Below are positions 25,222 to 35,666 of a stretch of DNA of 64,000 bases, in pieces. The notes under the pieces were generated by a model. That model was not told where the DNA came from. It did not search any database and worked only from the letters and a program-made list of their open reading frames with translations. This DNA comes from Chryseobacterium oleae. Its GTDB lineage: Bacteria; Bacteroidota; Bacteroidia; Flavobacteriales; Weeksellaceae. Location of the stretch: positions 310,001 to 374,000 of the forward strand of contig NZ_FOVD01000001.1 in the NCBI RefSeq assembly GCF_900115055.1. Direction: 5' to 3'. Position numbers and translations under genes: made by a program. Numbering within the stretch: the stretch's first letter is position 1; each line of letters starts with the position of its first letter.

Positions 25222-28185
25222 TTACTTTTTAATCTGCTTTTTAACCTCTTTTGCTTCTGCTACGATCTCCGGGAAATCTTTATAGTTTTCGATGATCTGG
25301 TCGCAGGTATAACTTGCCTGGTAATTGTCTTTCAGTCCCACATAGTTTTTAGCCATCAGTACCAAAGCTTTTGCTCCCCAATAGTCTTCGGAGGCATAAT
25401 TGTTGGCCAGTTTAAAGATCGTCTCATTGGAAGACTTGAAGGCCTTTCCTTTGTTCTGATAATAAGCTTTTGCATAAATAGCTTCTGCCGCTACCGATGT
25501 ATTGGAAGATTTTTCAAGAGAAGAGTAAGCTGACTGCGCATCTTTATCTTTCCCTGAATTCATCAGGCTTCTCGCTTTGATCACTTTCGCTGTTTCAATA
25601 ACTGCTGCCGAGTTTTTCGAGTTCGCAATGACGGCATCAGCCAGTTTCTCCGCCTGAGAGAAGTTTTTCTCGCTGGCATATACCTTCATCAGCTCAACAT
25701 TCGCATAGTTTCTAATGCTGATGTCTGAAGAGTTTTTGATATTCTCAAGGTACTTTTTAGCTTCCGCCGTATTCCCCTGAGCCACGAAGATCTGTGCCAG
25801 ACGGGTCTGTGCATCATCCTGATAGTCGTTCTGTACCGATGCTACTTCCTGAAGAACAAGAAGCGCTTTCGTAGCATTATTGGTTTGATAGTAGCTTTCT
25901 CCCAGCTCGTATTTAGCCTGATAAAGGCCTTCTCCGGTAGGATTCTGCGTTAAATATTTTTCGTAGTAAGAAATAGCATTTTTGTAGTCCTTCTTCGTGA
26001 AATACTGTTTCCCGGTAGAAAGGTTGATCTCATCGATCTCAGAAGCATCTACATTCACCCCGATATTTTTTGCAAAAGTTTCATATCCGGAAACGTCACC
26101 GTTTTTCGTGAAAATAGGTTTTGCCGCCTGAACAATCTTCTCAGCATAAGCGGTATTCTTATACTGCTCGCCTAAAGATTTAAGCTCGGAAAGAGCTTTA
26201 TCGCTTTGGTTCTGATCAATATAATTTTGAGCTCTGTAGATAGATGCATTGGCTATAAGATCTTTATCCGAAGATGTTTTGATCACTTTCGCGAAATAAT
26301 CATTGGAATTCGCAAAATCATCCTGTGCAGAATATGCTGTTCCCATTTCATACTGGGCATCGTCATAATACTCCGAATCCGGATATTTGGACAGAAGATT
26401 TTTCAGATTGGTGATCTTCGCCTGTGTATCGCCTTTAAACCCTAAAGCCATTGCTTTCTGATATAAAGTATAGTCCGTGGCGTCTTCATTTTTATCGTAA
26501 ATCGCAATCGCCTCATTCAGATCATTGTTGGCATAATGAATATCTGCCAGACGAAGTTCTGCATCATTTTTAAATTCAGGCTTCGGATTGCTCAGATACT
26601 GCTTGAAATACGTCTGTGCCTGATCGAATTTTTTAGCTTTAAAATAAGCATAGCCTAAATCATAAGGCAGCTGCTGCTTTTCAGGGAAGGTTTCATTAAG
26701 AAGCTTCTCGTAGCGGGCAATGGCAGACGGATAATTTCCTTTCTGGTAATACACCTGTCCCAACCAATATAATGCTCTGTTGTAAAATTCTTTATTGATA
26801 TTGAATCCTAAGCTTCTCAGGAAATACCTTTCCGCTTCGTCATAATTTCCTTTGTTGAATTCCTCTGTTCCCAATAAATAAGAAACCTCCTGGTCTACTT
26901 TATTGATCTCCGGGGTAGAATTCTGAAGTCTGTCGATCGCGTTCAGCGTTTCTTTATAGTTTCCGGAATACAGATATGATTTCACAAGAAGTGATCTCAT
27001 TTCCGGAGCATTCGCATCATTCTGATTATCGTTGATATAACTTTGGATCACCGCTGAAGGGCTTTCAAACGGGTTTCCGATATCGTAACTTAGTTTTGCA
27101 TACTGTTCGTGGGCTAATTTTTTAACCTTAGCATCGTAATTCATCTGGTAAGAAGAACGGAATGCCGAAAGGGCTTCCTGCTTTTTATCTACCGCCAGAT
27201 AAGCATTTCCCAGCTGATAGTAAGCATTCTGTGCCAGCGCTGAGTTGCTGTTGACAAGCTGGTTGTAATAAGAAACCGCTTCATCATATTTTTTAAGCTG
27301 AGCGGCCACAAATCCCATTTCATAAAGGTCATTTTCAGACGGGTTCTGCTGTACACTGAGATAATCTTTAAGGTGTGGATACGCCGAAGTATAGTCATTT
27401 TTCATGAAATAACTCTCCCCGATGATCTTATGAACCTCTGCTTTATAAGCATCTGAAATACTTTCGCTCAGTAAAGCGGTTCCTTCAGAAATAGCCTGGT
27501 CATAATTCTTATCATTGTAGTACATCTGTACATAATAAGGACGAACCAGTTTGGAGAATTTGGGCTGATCTTTTACAGAATCGAAATACTGGAAAGCTTT
27601 ATCATTCTGCCCACCGGAATAATACAGGTGTCCCAGCATGTAAGCAATATCTCCTTTTTGAGATTCATCGGCTGTTTTATAGGCTTCTTCCAATGCATCG
27701 GTAGCTCCTTTGGTATCACCGGTCATGAATTTAGCATAGCCCAGTTTCAGAATATACTGTGTATTTTCTTCTTTTGAAAGCTGATACTGATTCACTTTTT
27801 TCAGGGTCTCCAGGGCCTTGTCGAAATCCTTTTTAGCCAGATAATAATCTGCCAGCGGAAGATTAGCCTGAGCAAAATACGCAGAATTCGGGTATTCTTT
27901 CATAAAGGCAGTCAGTCCTTCCTCTGCATGGTTTTTCTGCAGGATCACGCCGATCACATTATCAAAAAACTGCGCTGCTTCTTTTCTCGATCTGGACAAA
28001 TTCTGGTTATAGAAATACTGTCTTGCATATTCGAATTGAGAAGCATTGTATATTTTGGTCTGATAAAGATTTTCTGCGAGATTAAACCTGTAATTTTCTT
28101 TCTGGGTAAAGTACTGTGACTGTTGCGCTCCGGAAATTCCGAAATAAAGCACGGCAGCTGAGAGAAGTATTTTTTTTGAATTCAT
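25222..28185 (-). CDS. Large secreted tetratricopeptide-repeat protein
   Basis: A 987-residue protein with signal peptide MNSKKILLSAAVLYFGISGAQ, followed along its whole length by TPR units (for example ALETLKKVNQYQLSKEENTQYILKLGYAKF, AYYQLGNAYLAVDKKQEALSAF, ALYWLGQVYYQKGNYPSAIARYEKLL). There are probably more than 20 repeats, forming a superhelical protein-binding scaffold in the periplasm. No enzymatic domain is seen. Pairing with a plugless barrel suggests an envelope assembly or export complex. The exact partner is unknown. Confidence 0.82.
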   Translation of the reverse strand: MNSKKILLSAAVLYFGISGAQQSQYFTQKENYRFNLAENLYQTKIYNASQFEYARQYFYNQNLSRSRKEAAQFFDNVIGVILQKNHAEEGLTAFMKEYPNSAYFAQANLPLADYYLAKKDFDKALETLKKVNQYQLSKEENTQYILKLGYAKFMTGDTKGATDALEEAYKTADESQKGDIAYMLGHLYYSGGQNDKAFQYFDSVKDQPKFSKLVRPYYVQMYYNDKNYDQAISEGTALLSESISDAYKAEVHKIIGESYFMKNDYTSAYPHLKDYLSVQQNPSENDLYEMGFVAAQLKKYDEAVSYYNQLVNSNSALAQNAYYQLGNAYLAVDKKQEALSAFRSSYQMNYDAKVKKLAHEQYAKLSYDIGNPFESPSAVIQSYINDNQNDANAPEMRSLLVKSYLYSGNYKETLNAIDRLQNSTPEINKVDQEVSYLLGTEEFNKGNYDEAERYFLRSLGFNINKEFYNRALYWLGQVYYQKGNYPSAIARYEKLLNETFPEKQQLPYDLGYAYFKAKKFDQAQTYFKQYLSNPKPEFKNDAELRLADIHYANNDLNEAIAIYDKNEDATDYTLYQKAMALGFKGDTQAKITNLKNLLSKYPDSEYYDDAQYEMGTAYSAQDDFANSNDYFAKVIKTSSDKDLIANASIYRAQNYIDQNQSDKALSELKSLGEQYKNTAYAEKIVQAAKPIFTKNGDVSGYETFAKNIGVNVDASEIDEINLSTGKQYFTKKDYKNAISYYEKYLTQNPTGEGLYQAKYELGESYYQTNNATKALLVLQEVASVQNDYQDDAQTRLAQIFVAQGNTAEAKKYLENIKNSSDISIRNYANVELMKVYASEKNFSQAEKLADAVIANSKNSAAVIETAKVIKARSLMNSGKDKDAQSAYSSLEKSSNTSVAAEAIYAKAYYQNKGKAFKSSNETIFKLANNYASEDYWGAKALVLMAKNYVGLKDNYQASYTCDQIIENYKDFPEIVAEAKEVKKQIKK

Positions 28186-28421
28186 TCTTTTTCTGAATAA
28201 AAAGATTAGCTATATAAGTTAACGAAAATATTAAAAACTTATTGTTTAAGCAAGTTTTAAAGGTTTTATAACATAAATTAACAATTGATTACATTTCACT
28301 ATTTGATGATAAAAAATGATTACTTTAGTATCACAAAAACAAAATGGATATCAATTCGGAACCTTCAAAAAAAAATTCTGATGGAATCCTCAATCTACAC
28401 CAGCTAAAAACATACCATTAC

Positions 28422-30662
28422 ATGAAAATTAAAATACTTTTAGCATTAATATTTGTCAACCTTCTGCAGGCTCAAAAGTTTTATTTTCCGAAAACAGCCG
28501 TCACTGACAGTCTTATTTTGGAAAAACAAATGCCCCAGTTGGCATCAAAACTAATTACCCAGGCTCCACTGCTGAAGCTTAAGAAAACTAATAAACTGGC
28601 TTATCTGGATAACCTCCTGCGTTTAGAATTGCTTGCTAAAGACTACAAAAAATCCAATGCCACTTTAGCAGATTACCGCAAGGAATTTGCAGATCATGAC
28701 ATGGTAGGGAATAAATATATTGCCTACGAGTTTTACAGCTTGGCAAAAATAATCGAAGCAAAAGAAAAGATTTCTTTCCCGAATGCCCTTCAAAAAGCCT
28801 TCAATACAAAATATGCAAGTCTCCCTGATAAACTGATCACCAAGGTAAGTATTGCAGTAGATGGCGATGTCATAGCCGCACGAAAAGTCCTGAAAGAAAC
28901 GCTGGACAAGCAGAAAGATAAAGACAGCATAGATTACGGATCAGCTCTGGCTTTATGCAGAAGTTATCTGAATTACAAAACCTTCTCCTCCACTAAACCT
29001 CAGATCATGCAATTGGTTGCCGCAAAAGACGGGGAAAAATTCATTACCGAAACTAAGGATATTAAAACCAAAAACGGAAGCATTCTAACGATTACCATTA
29101 TTAGAAAAAAGACCAATACGTCGCCACTTCCTGTTGTTCTCAGCAGTAATATTTATGCAGGACCTATTGATGGCTACTTCGGAAAAAGAGCTGCCGTTTA
29201 TGACTATGTAGGTGCCGTTGTGAATACCCGTGGCAAAAGAAACAGCAATGATGTAAACAATCCTTTCGAACACGAATCTCAGGATATTTACGATGTAATC
29301 GACTGGATCAGCAAACAGCCCTGGTGTAACGGTAAAGTTGGAATGATCGGTGGAAGTTATCTGGGCTTCAGCCAGTGGGCCGCTGTCAAAAAAATACATC
29401 CCGCATTAAAGACAATTGTTCCACAGGTTGCTGTAGGAATCGGAATAGACTATCCTGCCCAAAACAATATTTTCATGAGTTATATGCTGCAATGGATCCA
29501 GTATGTGACAAACAATAAGTTTACGGATGAAGCAGACTTCAACAATGCTAAAAAATGGGACTCTATTAATACGGCCTGGTACAAAAGCGGAAAATCATTC
29601 AGAGCTCTGGATACCATCAGCGGGAAGCCAAGCAAGATATTTCAAAGATGGCTGGATCATCCCGGCTACGACGAATACTACCAAAAAATGGTTCCTTATA
29701 AAGAGGACTTCGCCAAAATCAACATTCCTATCCTGACGACTACAGGCTATTATGATGATGATCAGATCGGGGCACTGTACTATTTCAAAGAACATCATCA
29801 GTATAACAAAAATGCCAATCATTATCTGGTAATCGGTCCTTATGATCATGGCGGGGCGCAAAGCTTTGGATATACCCATGTCAACGGAAATCCTATTGAC
29901 CCTGCAGCGAGAATAAGTATTGATGACCTTGCTTTTTCCTGGTTTGATTACATTATGAAAGACGGGAAGAAACCGGAACTTTTAAAAGACAGAATCAATT
30001 TCCAGGTGATGAATACCAATACATGGAAACATGCTCCTACTCTGGATAAAATGCATACTTCAACGCTTAAGTTTTATCTTCAGGATCGTAAAGGTAATGC
30101 ATCGGTTTTCACTCAGCCCACGGAGAAAAGCTTCGTTAAACAAACGGTTGATTTCAAAAACAGGGATCAAAAAGACACTTATCACGCGGTAAGTAAGATT
30201 GACAGTGTGAAAACTACAAACTCCATGTATTTCGAGAGTGAAGTTTTAGACAAAGACATTATCTTCAGTGGAAATCCGGCCGGATTCTTCAATGTTTCCA
30301 TTAATAAAAAAGATTTTGACACGGATATGTCCCTGTATCAGATCAGGCCTGATGGAAAGACTTTCTTATTATCCACTCATATGGTAAGAGCGAGCTATGC
30401 AAAAAACAACGCTGTGCGTCAGCTCCTTGTACCGGGTAAAGAAGAACAGATCCCGATAAACAACTCCATGTTTATGAGCAAAAAATTAGAAAAAGGAAGC
30501 AAACTGGTTTTACTCGTGGGCGTCAATAAAATCCCAAGCTGGCAGATTAATTACGGAACAGGAAAAGACGTAAGTGACGAAACCATCAAAGATTCCGGGG
30601 AACCGCTGGAAATAAAGTGGTACAACAACAGCTATGTGGAAATACCTATTTACCAAGAATAA
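28422..30662 (+). CDS. CocE/NonD family serine hydrolase (X-Pro dipeptidyl peptidase S15-like)
   Basis: 746 residues from the ATG at 28422, which starts the signal peptide MKIKILLALIFVNLLQAQ; the open frame reaches 26 codons further upstream without signal-peptide character. The alpha/beta-hydrolase core contains YDYVGAVVNTRGKRNS, DVIDWISKQPWCNGKVGMIGGSYLGFSQW (nucleophile GGSYLG), TGYYDDDQIGALYYF and GPYDHGGAQSFGY (catalytic His). The C-terminal jelly-roll ends VEIPIYQE. These enzymes hydrolyse acyl esters, amides or X-Pro peptides; here it would act in the periplasm. An N-terminal 200-residue extension before the hydrolase is of unknown role. Confidence 0.88.
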   Translation: MKIKILLALIFVNLLQAQKFYFPKTAVTDSLILEKQMPQLASKLITQAPLLKLKKTNKLAYLDNLLRLELLAKDYKKSNATLADYRKEFADHDMVGNKYIAYEFYSLAKIIEAKEKISFPNALQKAFNTKYASLPDKLITKVSIAVDGDVIAARKVLKETLDKQKDKDSIDYGSALALCRSYLNYKTFSSTKPQIMQLVAAKDGEKFITETKDIKTKNGSILTITIIRKKTNTSPLPVVLSSNIYAGPIDGYFGKRAAVYDYVGAVVNTRGKRNSNDVNNPFEHESQDIYDVIDWISKQPWCNGKVGMIGGSYLGFSQWAAVKKIHPALKTIVPQVAVGIGIDYPAQNNIFMSYMLQWIQYVTNNKFTDEADFNNAKKWDSINTAWYKSGKSFRALDTISGKPSKIFQRWLDHPGYDEYYQKMVPYKEDFAKINIPILTTTGYYDDDQIGALYYFKEHHQYNKNANHYLVIGPYDHGGAQSFGYTHVNGNPIDPAARISIDDLAFSWFDYIMKDGKKPELLKDRINFQVMNTNTWKHAPTLDKMHTSTLKFYLQDRKGNASVFTQPTEKSFVKQTVDFKNRDQKDTYHAVSKIDSVKTTNSMYFESEVLDKDIIFSGNPAGFFNVSINKKDFDTDMSLYQIRPDGKTFLLSTHMVRASYAKNNAVRQLLVPGKEEQIPINNSMFMSKKLEKGSKLVLLVGVNKIPSWQINYGTGKDVSDETIKDSGEPLEIKWYNNSYVEIPIYQE

Positions 30663-30776
30663 AAGCATTTAGCCATGAGAACCTCAGCCTTTTTAACGAA
30701 ATATTATGATTACAGCCAACACCAAAATAAAAAATGATTACATTTGCTTTTTTTCAAACTCAAATATAAATATTGA

Positions 30777-32453
30777 ATGAATCAACTTTTCAGAAGGAAA
30801 AACTATTCAGAAACAGATACATCTACCAGTCTTTTAAGGGTTTTAGGTGTTTGGGATATCGTTTTTTTTGGTATTGCGGCCATTATAGGAGCAGGAAGTT
30901 TCAGCAGCTTAGGTGAAGCAGTTTTCAGAGGTGGCCCCGGAGTTATTCTACTATATTTAATTTGTGGTTTTGCCTGTGGATTTACAGCCTTATGCTATGC
31001 TGAATTTGCCAGCAGAATTCCTACAGCCGGTTCCGCCTATACGTATGCTTATGCCAGTTTTGGGGAACTGATTGCCTGGGTGATCGGATGGGCATTGATC
31101 ATGGAATATTCTTTCGGGAATATTTATGTGGCTTTTTCCTGGTCCGACTATTTCACCAGCTTCTTAGAACGTTTGGGTATGCATATCCCCGATTATCTTA
31201 CCTGCAGCTACACGGAAGCCCGAAAAGCTTTCCAGAACGGTTCTGAGAACAAAGAACTGTTGAATGCCTGGAATACTGCACCACTCATCGGTAATTTAAA
31301 ATTTATTCTCGATCTTCCTGCATTGGTGATCAATGGCCTTATCACATGGCTTTGTTACGTGGGAGTGAAAGAAAGTAAAAACTTTAATAATTCACTAGTT
31401 ATTTTAAAACTGGCAGTGATTGTTTTAGTGATTCTGGTAGGCTTCGCTTACATTAATACAGATAACTGGACGCCTGTCAATCCGGAAACTCAGGTCGCTT
31501 CCTTCATGCCGAACGGTTTTGCAGGAGTCATGAGTGCCGTTTCAGGAGTTTTCTTTGCCTACATCGGTTTTGATGCGTTAAGCGTTCTTTCCGAAGAGAC
31601 CAAAGATCCTCAGAAAACACTTCCGAAGGGAATGATTATCTCTTTAGTGCTTTGTACCGTAATTTACATTGCTTTAACACTGGTACTGACAGGAATGGTT
31701 GATTACAGGAAGTTCGATGGTATCGGAGACCCGCTTTCATTCATATTCGAAAAATCTAACGCCAATGTAGCCTGGATGGAACTTGTGGTTTCTTTCGTCG
31801 CTATTGTAGCCATCACGACGGTATTATTGGTATTCCAAATGGGACAGCCGAGAATCTGGTACGCGATGAGCCGTGACGGACTGATGCCTGAAAAATTCAA
31901 GACGGTACATCCAAAATATAAAACGCCTTCATTTGCTACTATTATTACAGGTATTGCTGTAGGAGTTCCTATTCTTTTTACGGACAAAACATTCATCCTG
32001 GATTTCACAAGTATCGGAACCATCTTCGCTTTCGTACTGGTATGCGCCGGAGTTTTAATGCTTCCTGCAAAAGAGAAGATTAAAGGCAGATTCCACCTTC
32101 CTTATATAAATGGTAAGATCATATTCCCGGTGATCATCATCGGCGGATTAATCGGTTTCTATATCTGGCAGCCCGAATTTTTCACCAATTTAATGGACTG
32201 GAATGATCCTAAAGAAGGTGAATTCAGAGCGTCTATTTTCGTTTTCATCCTGATCAATCTGGTACTTTGTATTTTTACCTTCATTAAGAATTTCTCTTTA
32301 ATTCCTTTGATCGGCTTAAGCTCATGCTTGTACCTTCTTACCGGAATGAGTCATGAGAACTGGTTCTGGTTCGGACTATGGTTTGCACTGGGTCTGGTGA
32401 TCTATTTCTGCTACGGTTATAAACACAGTAAGCTTAGAAAGGAATCAGTATAA
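30777..32453 (+). CDS. APC-superfamily amino acid permease
   Basis: A 558-residue inner-membrane transporter with about 12-14 hydrophobic helices. The first helix carries the substrate loop IVFFGIAAIIGAGSFSSLGEAV (APC GxG motif). Helix 6 shows AVSGVFFAYIGFDALSVLSEETKDPQKTLPKG, strongly typical of the cationic amino acid transporter (CAT) group, and later QMGQPRIWYAMSRDGLMP. It probably imports cationic or neutral amino acids by proton coupling. TACATTTG at 30739-30746 is a likely -7 box. It ends at a strong terminator. Confidence 0.88.
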   Translation: MNQLFRRKNYSETDTSTSLLRVLGVWDIVFFGIAAIIGAGSFSSLGEAVFRGGPGVILLYLICGFACGFTALCYAEFASRIPTAGSAYTYAYASFGELIAWVIGWALIMEYSFGNIYVAFSWSDYFTSFLERLGMHIPDYLTCSYTEARKAFQNGSENKELLNAWNTAPLIGNLKFILDLPALVINGLITWLCYVGVKESKNFNNSLVILKLAVIVLVILVGFAYINTDNWTPVNPETQVASFMPNGFAGVMSAVSGVFFAYIGFDALSVLSEETKDPQKTLPKGMIISLVLCTVIYIALTLVLTGMVDYRKFDGIGDPLSFIFEKSNANVAWMELVVSFVAIVAITTVLLVFQMGQPRIWYAMSRDGLMPEKFKTVHPKYKTPSFATIITGIAVGVPILFTDKTFILDFTSIGTIFAFVLVCAGVLMLPAKEKIKGRFHLPYINGKIIFPVIIIGGLIGFYIWQPEFFTNLMDWNDPKEGEFRASIFVFILINLVLCIFTFIKNFSLIPLIGLSSCLYLLTGMSHENWFWFGLWFALGLVIYFCYGYKHSKLRKESV

Positions 32454-32478
32454 ACAGTGATTTATAAATAACATCATA

Positions 32479-32516
32479 AAAGGCAAATTTGCATATCCGC
32501 AGATTTGCCTTTTTTC
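32479..32516 (+). terminator. Intrinsic terminator of the permease gene
   Basis: AGGCAAATTTGC (32481-32492) pairs with GCAGATTTGCCT (32499-32510) with one G-T, 6-base loop, then TTTTTCTTTTT. Confidence 0.88.
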
Positions 32517-32595
32517 TTTTTCACGTTTGATCTTCCTTACCAAATCGGCAGAATTATTGCATAGATTTCAACACCAACAATAAACTAATTTTGCC

Positions 32596-32952
32596 ATGTC
32601 AGAAAGAATAAAAACATACGGAGAATTTTATCAGTTCTATCTTACCGAGCACAGCAAAACAGGAACGAGGATCTTTCATTTTATCGGAACCCTTCTGGTA
32701 TTTCTTGTGATCTGGTATGTCATCAGTTCAGGGAAAGAACGGTTTCTTTGGTATATCCCTATCTTTGGTTACGGCTTTGCGTGGTTCAGCCATGCCGTTA
32801 TTGAGCGAAATAAACCCGCCACTTTCAAATATCCATTATGGTCGCTGATTTCAGATTTCAGGCTGTTTTTTGAGCTGCTGATCGGTAAGCAGAAATTCAA
32901 AGGAATAGCTCCGAAACCAAAAGATAGTGATGTTTCTGAGGAATTGCACTAA
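32596..32952 (+). CDS. DUF962 (Mpo1-like) membrane protein
   Basis: A 118-residue protein with the DUF962 pattern: YGEFYQFYLTEHSKTGTRIFHFIGTLLVF, then WYVISSG, IFGYGFAWFSHAVIERNKPATFKYPLWSLISDFRLFF. Yeast Mpo1 of this family is an Fe2+-dependent dioxygenase of fatty-acid alpha-oxidation, using conserved His residues. The His of TEHS, FHF and FSH here are the equivalents. Two or three helices place it in the inner membrane. The bacterial role is not established. Confidence 0.8.
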   Translation: MSERIKTYGEFYQFYLTEHSKTGTRIFHFIGTLLVFLVIWYVISSGKERFLWYIPIFGYGFAWFSHAVIERNKPATFKYPLWSLISDFRLFFELLIGKQKFKGIAPKPKDSDVSEELH

Positions 32953-33505
32953 TTTTTTTTTACCACAAAAGGAACAAAAGTTTTTAATTAATTTAAACAT
33001 TTTAGAGCACTTTAGTTTTAAAAGTTCTATTATCCCGAAAATAATAAGACCACATAAGCAGAAAATCAAAGATTTTCATAAACTTGAGTGTGCTTCATAT
33101 GCGCAGGCATTTAACTATAAAACAACTAAAGTGTTTAAAAAAAATTCTATGATTTCAAATATTTAAAAACTACTTTTTATTTCCCAAAGATTCTTATTGT
33201 ACGCTTTTTAAAACATTAAGATCAATGAAGGAGATAAGAAAAGTTAAGAAAAAATCAAATGATTTTTTAAGGTGTGTTTCTTCTAGTGAAGCTCTGCTCA
33301 ATATTCTTAAGAAGTGCACTTAAGTTTTTAAAAACCGGAGATTTTTATCGTCTGTTTTGGAGGAAATAAATTCTTTTGAACGCCTTTCGTTCTTAATAAG
33401 GAGTAGATATAGTTTAGGGTTTCGGCGGCCGGAGGCCGCCGAAACCCTAAACTTCAATATTAAATTAAACTTTAAATATTCAACACAAACAACTGAATGT
33501 CAGAT
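32953..33505. other. Intergenic region with degraded repeats, 553 bp
   Basis: Bases about 32965-33180 contain CACAAAAGGAACAAAAG...TTTAAACATTTTAGAGCACTTTAG-type sequence, resembling decayed dispersed intergenic repeats. No frame has protein character. The hairpin at 33411-33453 follows. Confidence 0.5.
33411..33453. repeat. Perfect 20-bp inverted repeat, GC-rich hairpin
   Basis: The left arm AGTTTAGGGTTTCGGCGGCC (33411-33430) and the right arm (33434-33453) are exact reverse complements around GGA. The core is far richer in G+C than its surroundings. No T-tract follows on either strand within 5 bases, so a REP-like element is at least as likely as a terminator for the convergent genes. Confidence 0.85.
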
Positions 33506-35527
33506 TTATTTAAACCTCTTCTTAAAGTTAAACTTAATCATATTCATTAAGCCAGGTTCTATAATATCAATCCCCAATCCGAAGTTGCTGTCTGCCACTT
33601 TATGATGATCTTCTCTGAAAGCCTCAAACTGCTCCTGCGGAATTTCCAGATTCACAAGAGGATTGTATTCTATAGAAACGGTGGCACCATTCTTAGTGAT
33701 TTTTTTACGGCTCTTATAATCAAAATATGGATTGCTGATAGTGCTTTCCTGAACCGTATATTTTTCTTCGGTATCTATTTTCTGATCTGTATATAGACTG
33801 ATCTCGTATTTTTCACTGTCGAAATTATGCCAGAAAGGAAGATCTTTATGCATAAAATCCCTCGCACTTGCTTTGATAACATTCCTGTCAAAATACATCA
33901 GGAAGCGGTTGTTTTGTGGATCTATGTAATAAGGATTTTCTATGGTAGCGGTATAGTGAATTTTGAACTCATTTAACTTTTTATCATCACTAACAATATC
34001 AATAGATGCATCTTTGAAGATATTCCTGATATCGGTTCCGCTTCTGTCGTTGGAATAATTAAGACCATAAAACAGGAAACTGTTCCAGCTGTCGATGATT
34101 TCCCTTTTATTGGTACTTTTAAAATACCTTCTCATGGCATTGGCGCGGTTGCCTTTATAGGTTGTCGTCAGTTTTAACCGGCCTGTTGTATTCTGGGCAT
34201 TCAATTCAACTTTTTCATCGATGCAGCAATAGGGAAATTGATAGGGTTTCCTTTCCTGCAGCACCTGATCTGGTTTTACTTCCAGATAATGCATAAAATA
34301 AATAAACCCGCGGTTTTCTATTAATCCGAATTCATCACGGACCGTGGCGTCAACGAAATACTCTTGTCCTTTAAAATTGATTTTAACGACTACATGATTA
34401 AAGCTCAACAGCGACGGCAGATAATATTTGATATAATAATCTGTATGGAAATTGACAAGAACTACAGAAGCATCCACTCCGATATAATCCAGAATCACTT
34501 TCAGCAAAACACACTTTGCTTTACAGTCGCCCTGTTTATTTTCATAGGTGACGGAAGGTTTCTGCGGCTTATGCCCGTTCATCTCATCAGCATTGAAGAT
34601 ATAGTAAATATGATTCTGTACATATTCTATCGCAAACTGGAGTTTTTCGTCCAGCCCGTTCACCGCATCCAGCTTTTCAATAAGATGGGGCGCAAAATCC
34701 TTCAGCGAATGTTGACTGAAAACGTCATCGTAAATCGGAACAATATAATTAGAAAGCTCTTTCCAGCTGTTTTCTGTAGCAAAATCAATGAATGGAAAAA
34801 TCTCGCGGCCGGCATCCACCGCGTTGATATAGTTGCTTTCTTCGATAACGAAACGCTCCCCTTTCTTTAAATGATGAATTTCAGGCTCCAGTACATTCCC
34901 CTGTGCATCTCTGAAAAATGTTTTTTTATAAGCAATCTTCTCTTCACGGTCGTTGATGAAGGTGAATTTAAAGCTTCCGTATGCCCAGTAATTATCAGGA
35001 CTTACCCAAACATATTTAGAAAATTCCTTTCTCAGAAAATCTCTTTCCGTAAAAGCCTTACATCTTGAATCTTCCATGATCAGGACATCGTAAAGCCTGA
35101 GATCTTTAATGGTAATATTGATCTTTTTATTACTGCTTAATATCCCTCCGCTGCTCTGGTTCTCACTATCAAGCACCTTAATATTGGTGTCAGGAATTTT
35201 ATCTATCAGAACTCCGTCTCTCAACACACTGATTCGATGAATACTGTACACCTCATTCTCTTCTACAACGACCTCGGAAACGGAAGCCCTTTCAAGATTT
35301 CCCGGCTCATTTAAGGTGTACGCCAGACAGACATATTCGCTGTTTTCCTTATTGCTGGTGTAATATTTTTTGTCGAGAAAATAACAGTAATCTCTTCCTT
35401 CATCAATCTGTTTTGTGGCAAATTCAGAATCTTTTATTTTATCAATCAGTTCTTCATCCGTGATATTTCCTGCCCATATTTCAGGTTTCAGAATTTTGTA
35501 ATTTTCAATCTGAATCGGATTATTCAT
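33506..35527 (-). CDS. DUF3857 and transglutaminase-like domain protein
   Basis: A 673-residue protein without a signal peptide. The N-terminal about 230 residues resemble DUF3857 (beta-rich, EVYSIHRISVLRDGVLIDKIPD). The transglutaminase-like core shows the triad order: Cys in NKQGDCKAKCVLLKVILDYIGVDA, His in LLSFNHVVVKI, Asp in EYFVDATVRDEFG. The C-terminal part resembles the family beta domain. The missing signal peptide is unusual, since most Bacteroidota DUF3857-transglutaminases are exported. Activity as protease or cross-linker cannot be told apart. Confidence 0.8.
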   Translation of the reverse strand: MNNPIQIENYKILKPEIWAGNITDEELIDKIKDSEFATKQIDEGRDYCYFLDKKYYTSNKENSEYVCLAYTLNEPGNLERASVSEVVVEENEVYSIHRISVLRDGVLIDKIPDTNIKVLDSENQSSGGILSSNKKINITIKDLRLYDVLIMEDSRCKAFTERDFLRKEFSKYVWVSPDNYWAYGSFKFTFINDREEKIAYKKTFFRDAQGNVLEPEIHHLKKGERFVIEESNYINAVDAGREIFPFIDFATENSWKELSNYIVPIYDDVFSQHSLKDFAPHLIEKLDAVNGLDEKLQFAIEYVQNHIYYIFNADEMNGHKPQKPSVTYENKQGDCKAKCVLLKVILDYIGVDASVVLVNFHTDYYIKYYLPSLLSFNHVVVKINFKGQEYFVDATVRDEFGLIENRGFIYFMHYLEVKPDQVLQERKPYQFPYCCIDEKVELNAQNTTGRLKLTTTYKGNRANAMRRYFKSTNKREIIDSWNSFLFYGLNYSNDRSGTDIRNIFKDASIDIVSDDKKLNEFKIHYTATIENPYYIDPQNNRFLMYFDRNVIKASARDFMHKDLPFWHNFDSEKYEISLYTDQKIDTEEKYTVQESTISNPYFDYKSRKKITKNGATVSIEYNPLVNLEIPQEQFEAFREDHHKVADSNFGLGIDIIEPGLMNMIKFNFKKRFK

Positions 35528-35666
35528 ATTATAATGTGGTATTTGTGTTCTTTGGTTACATTTTTAGAAGCGCTCAAATTAAATAATTATAAACTAAAAA
35601 ACAATAGAAAAACTGCGTCAAAAACTTCGGCACAGTAATTGCGAACTAAGGTTTAAAATAAAGTTT

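Noticed and set aside
34364..34870. 168-residue plus-strand frame inside the transglutaminase-like gene
   Set aside because: It is a codon-bias shadow of the minus-strand gene, which has an intact Cys-His-Asp triad.
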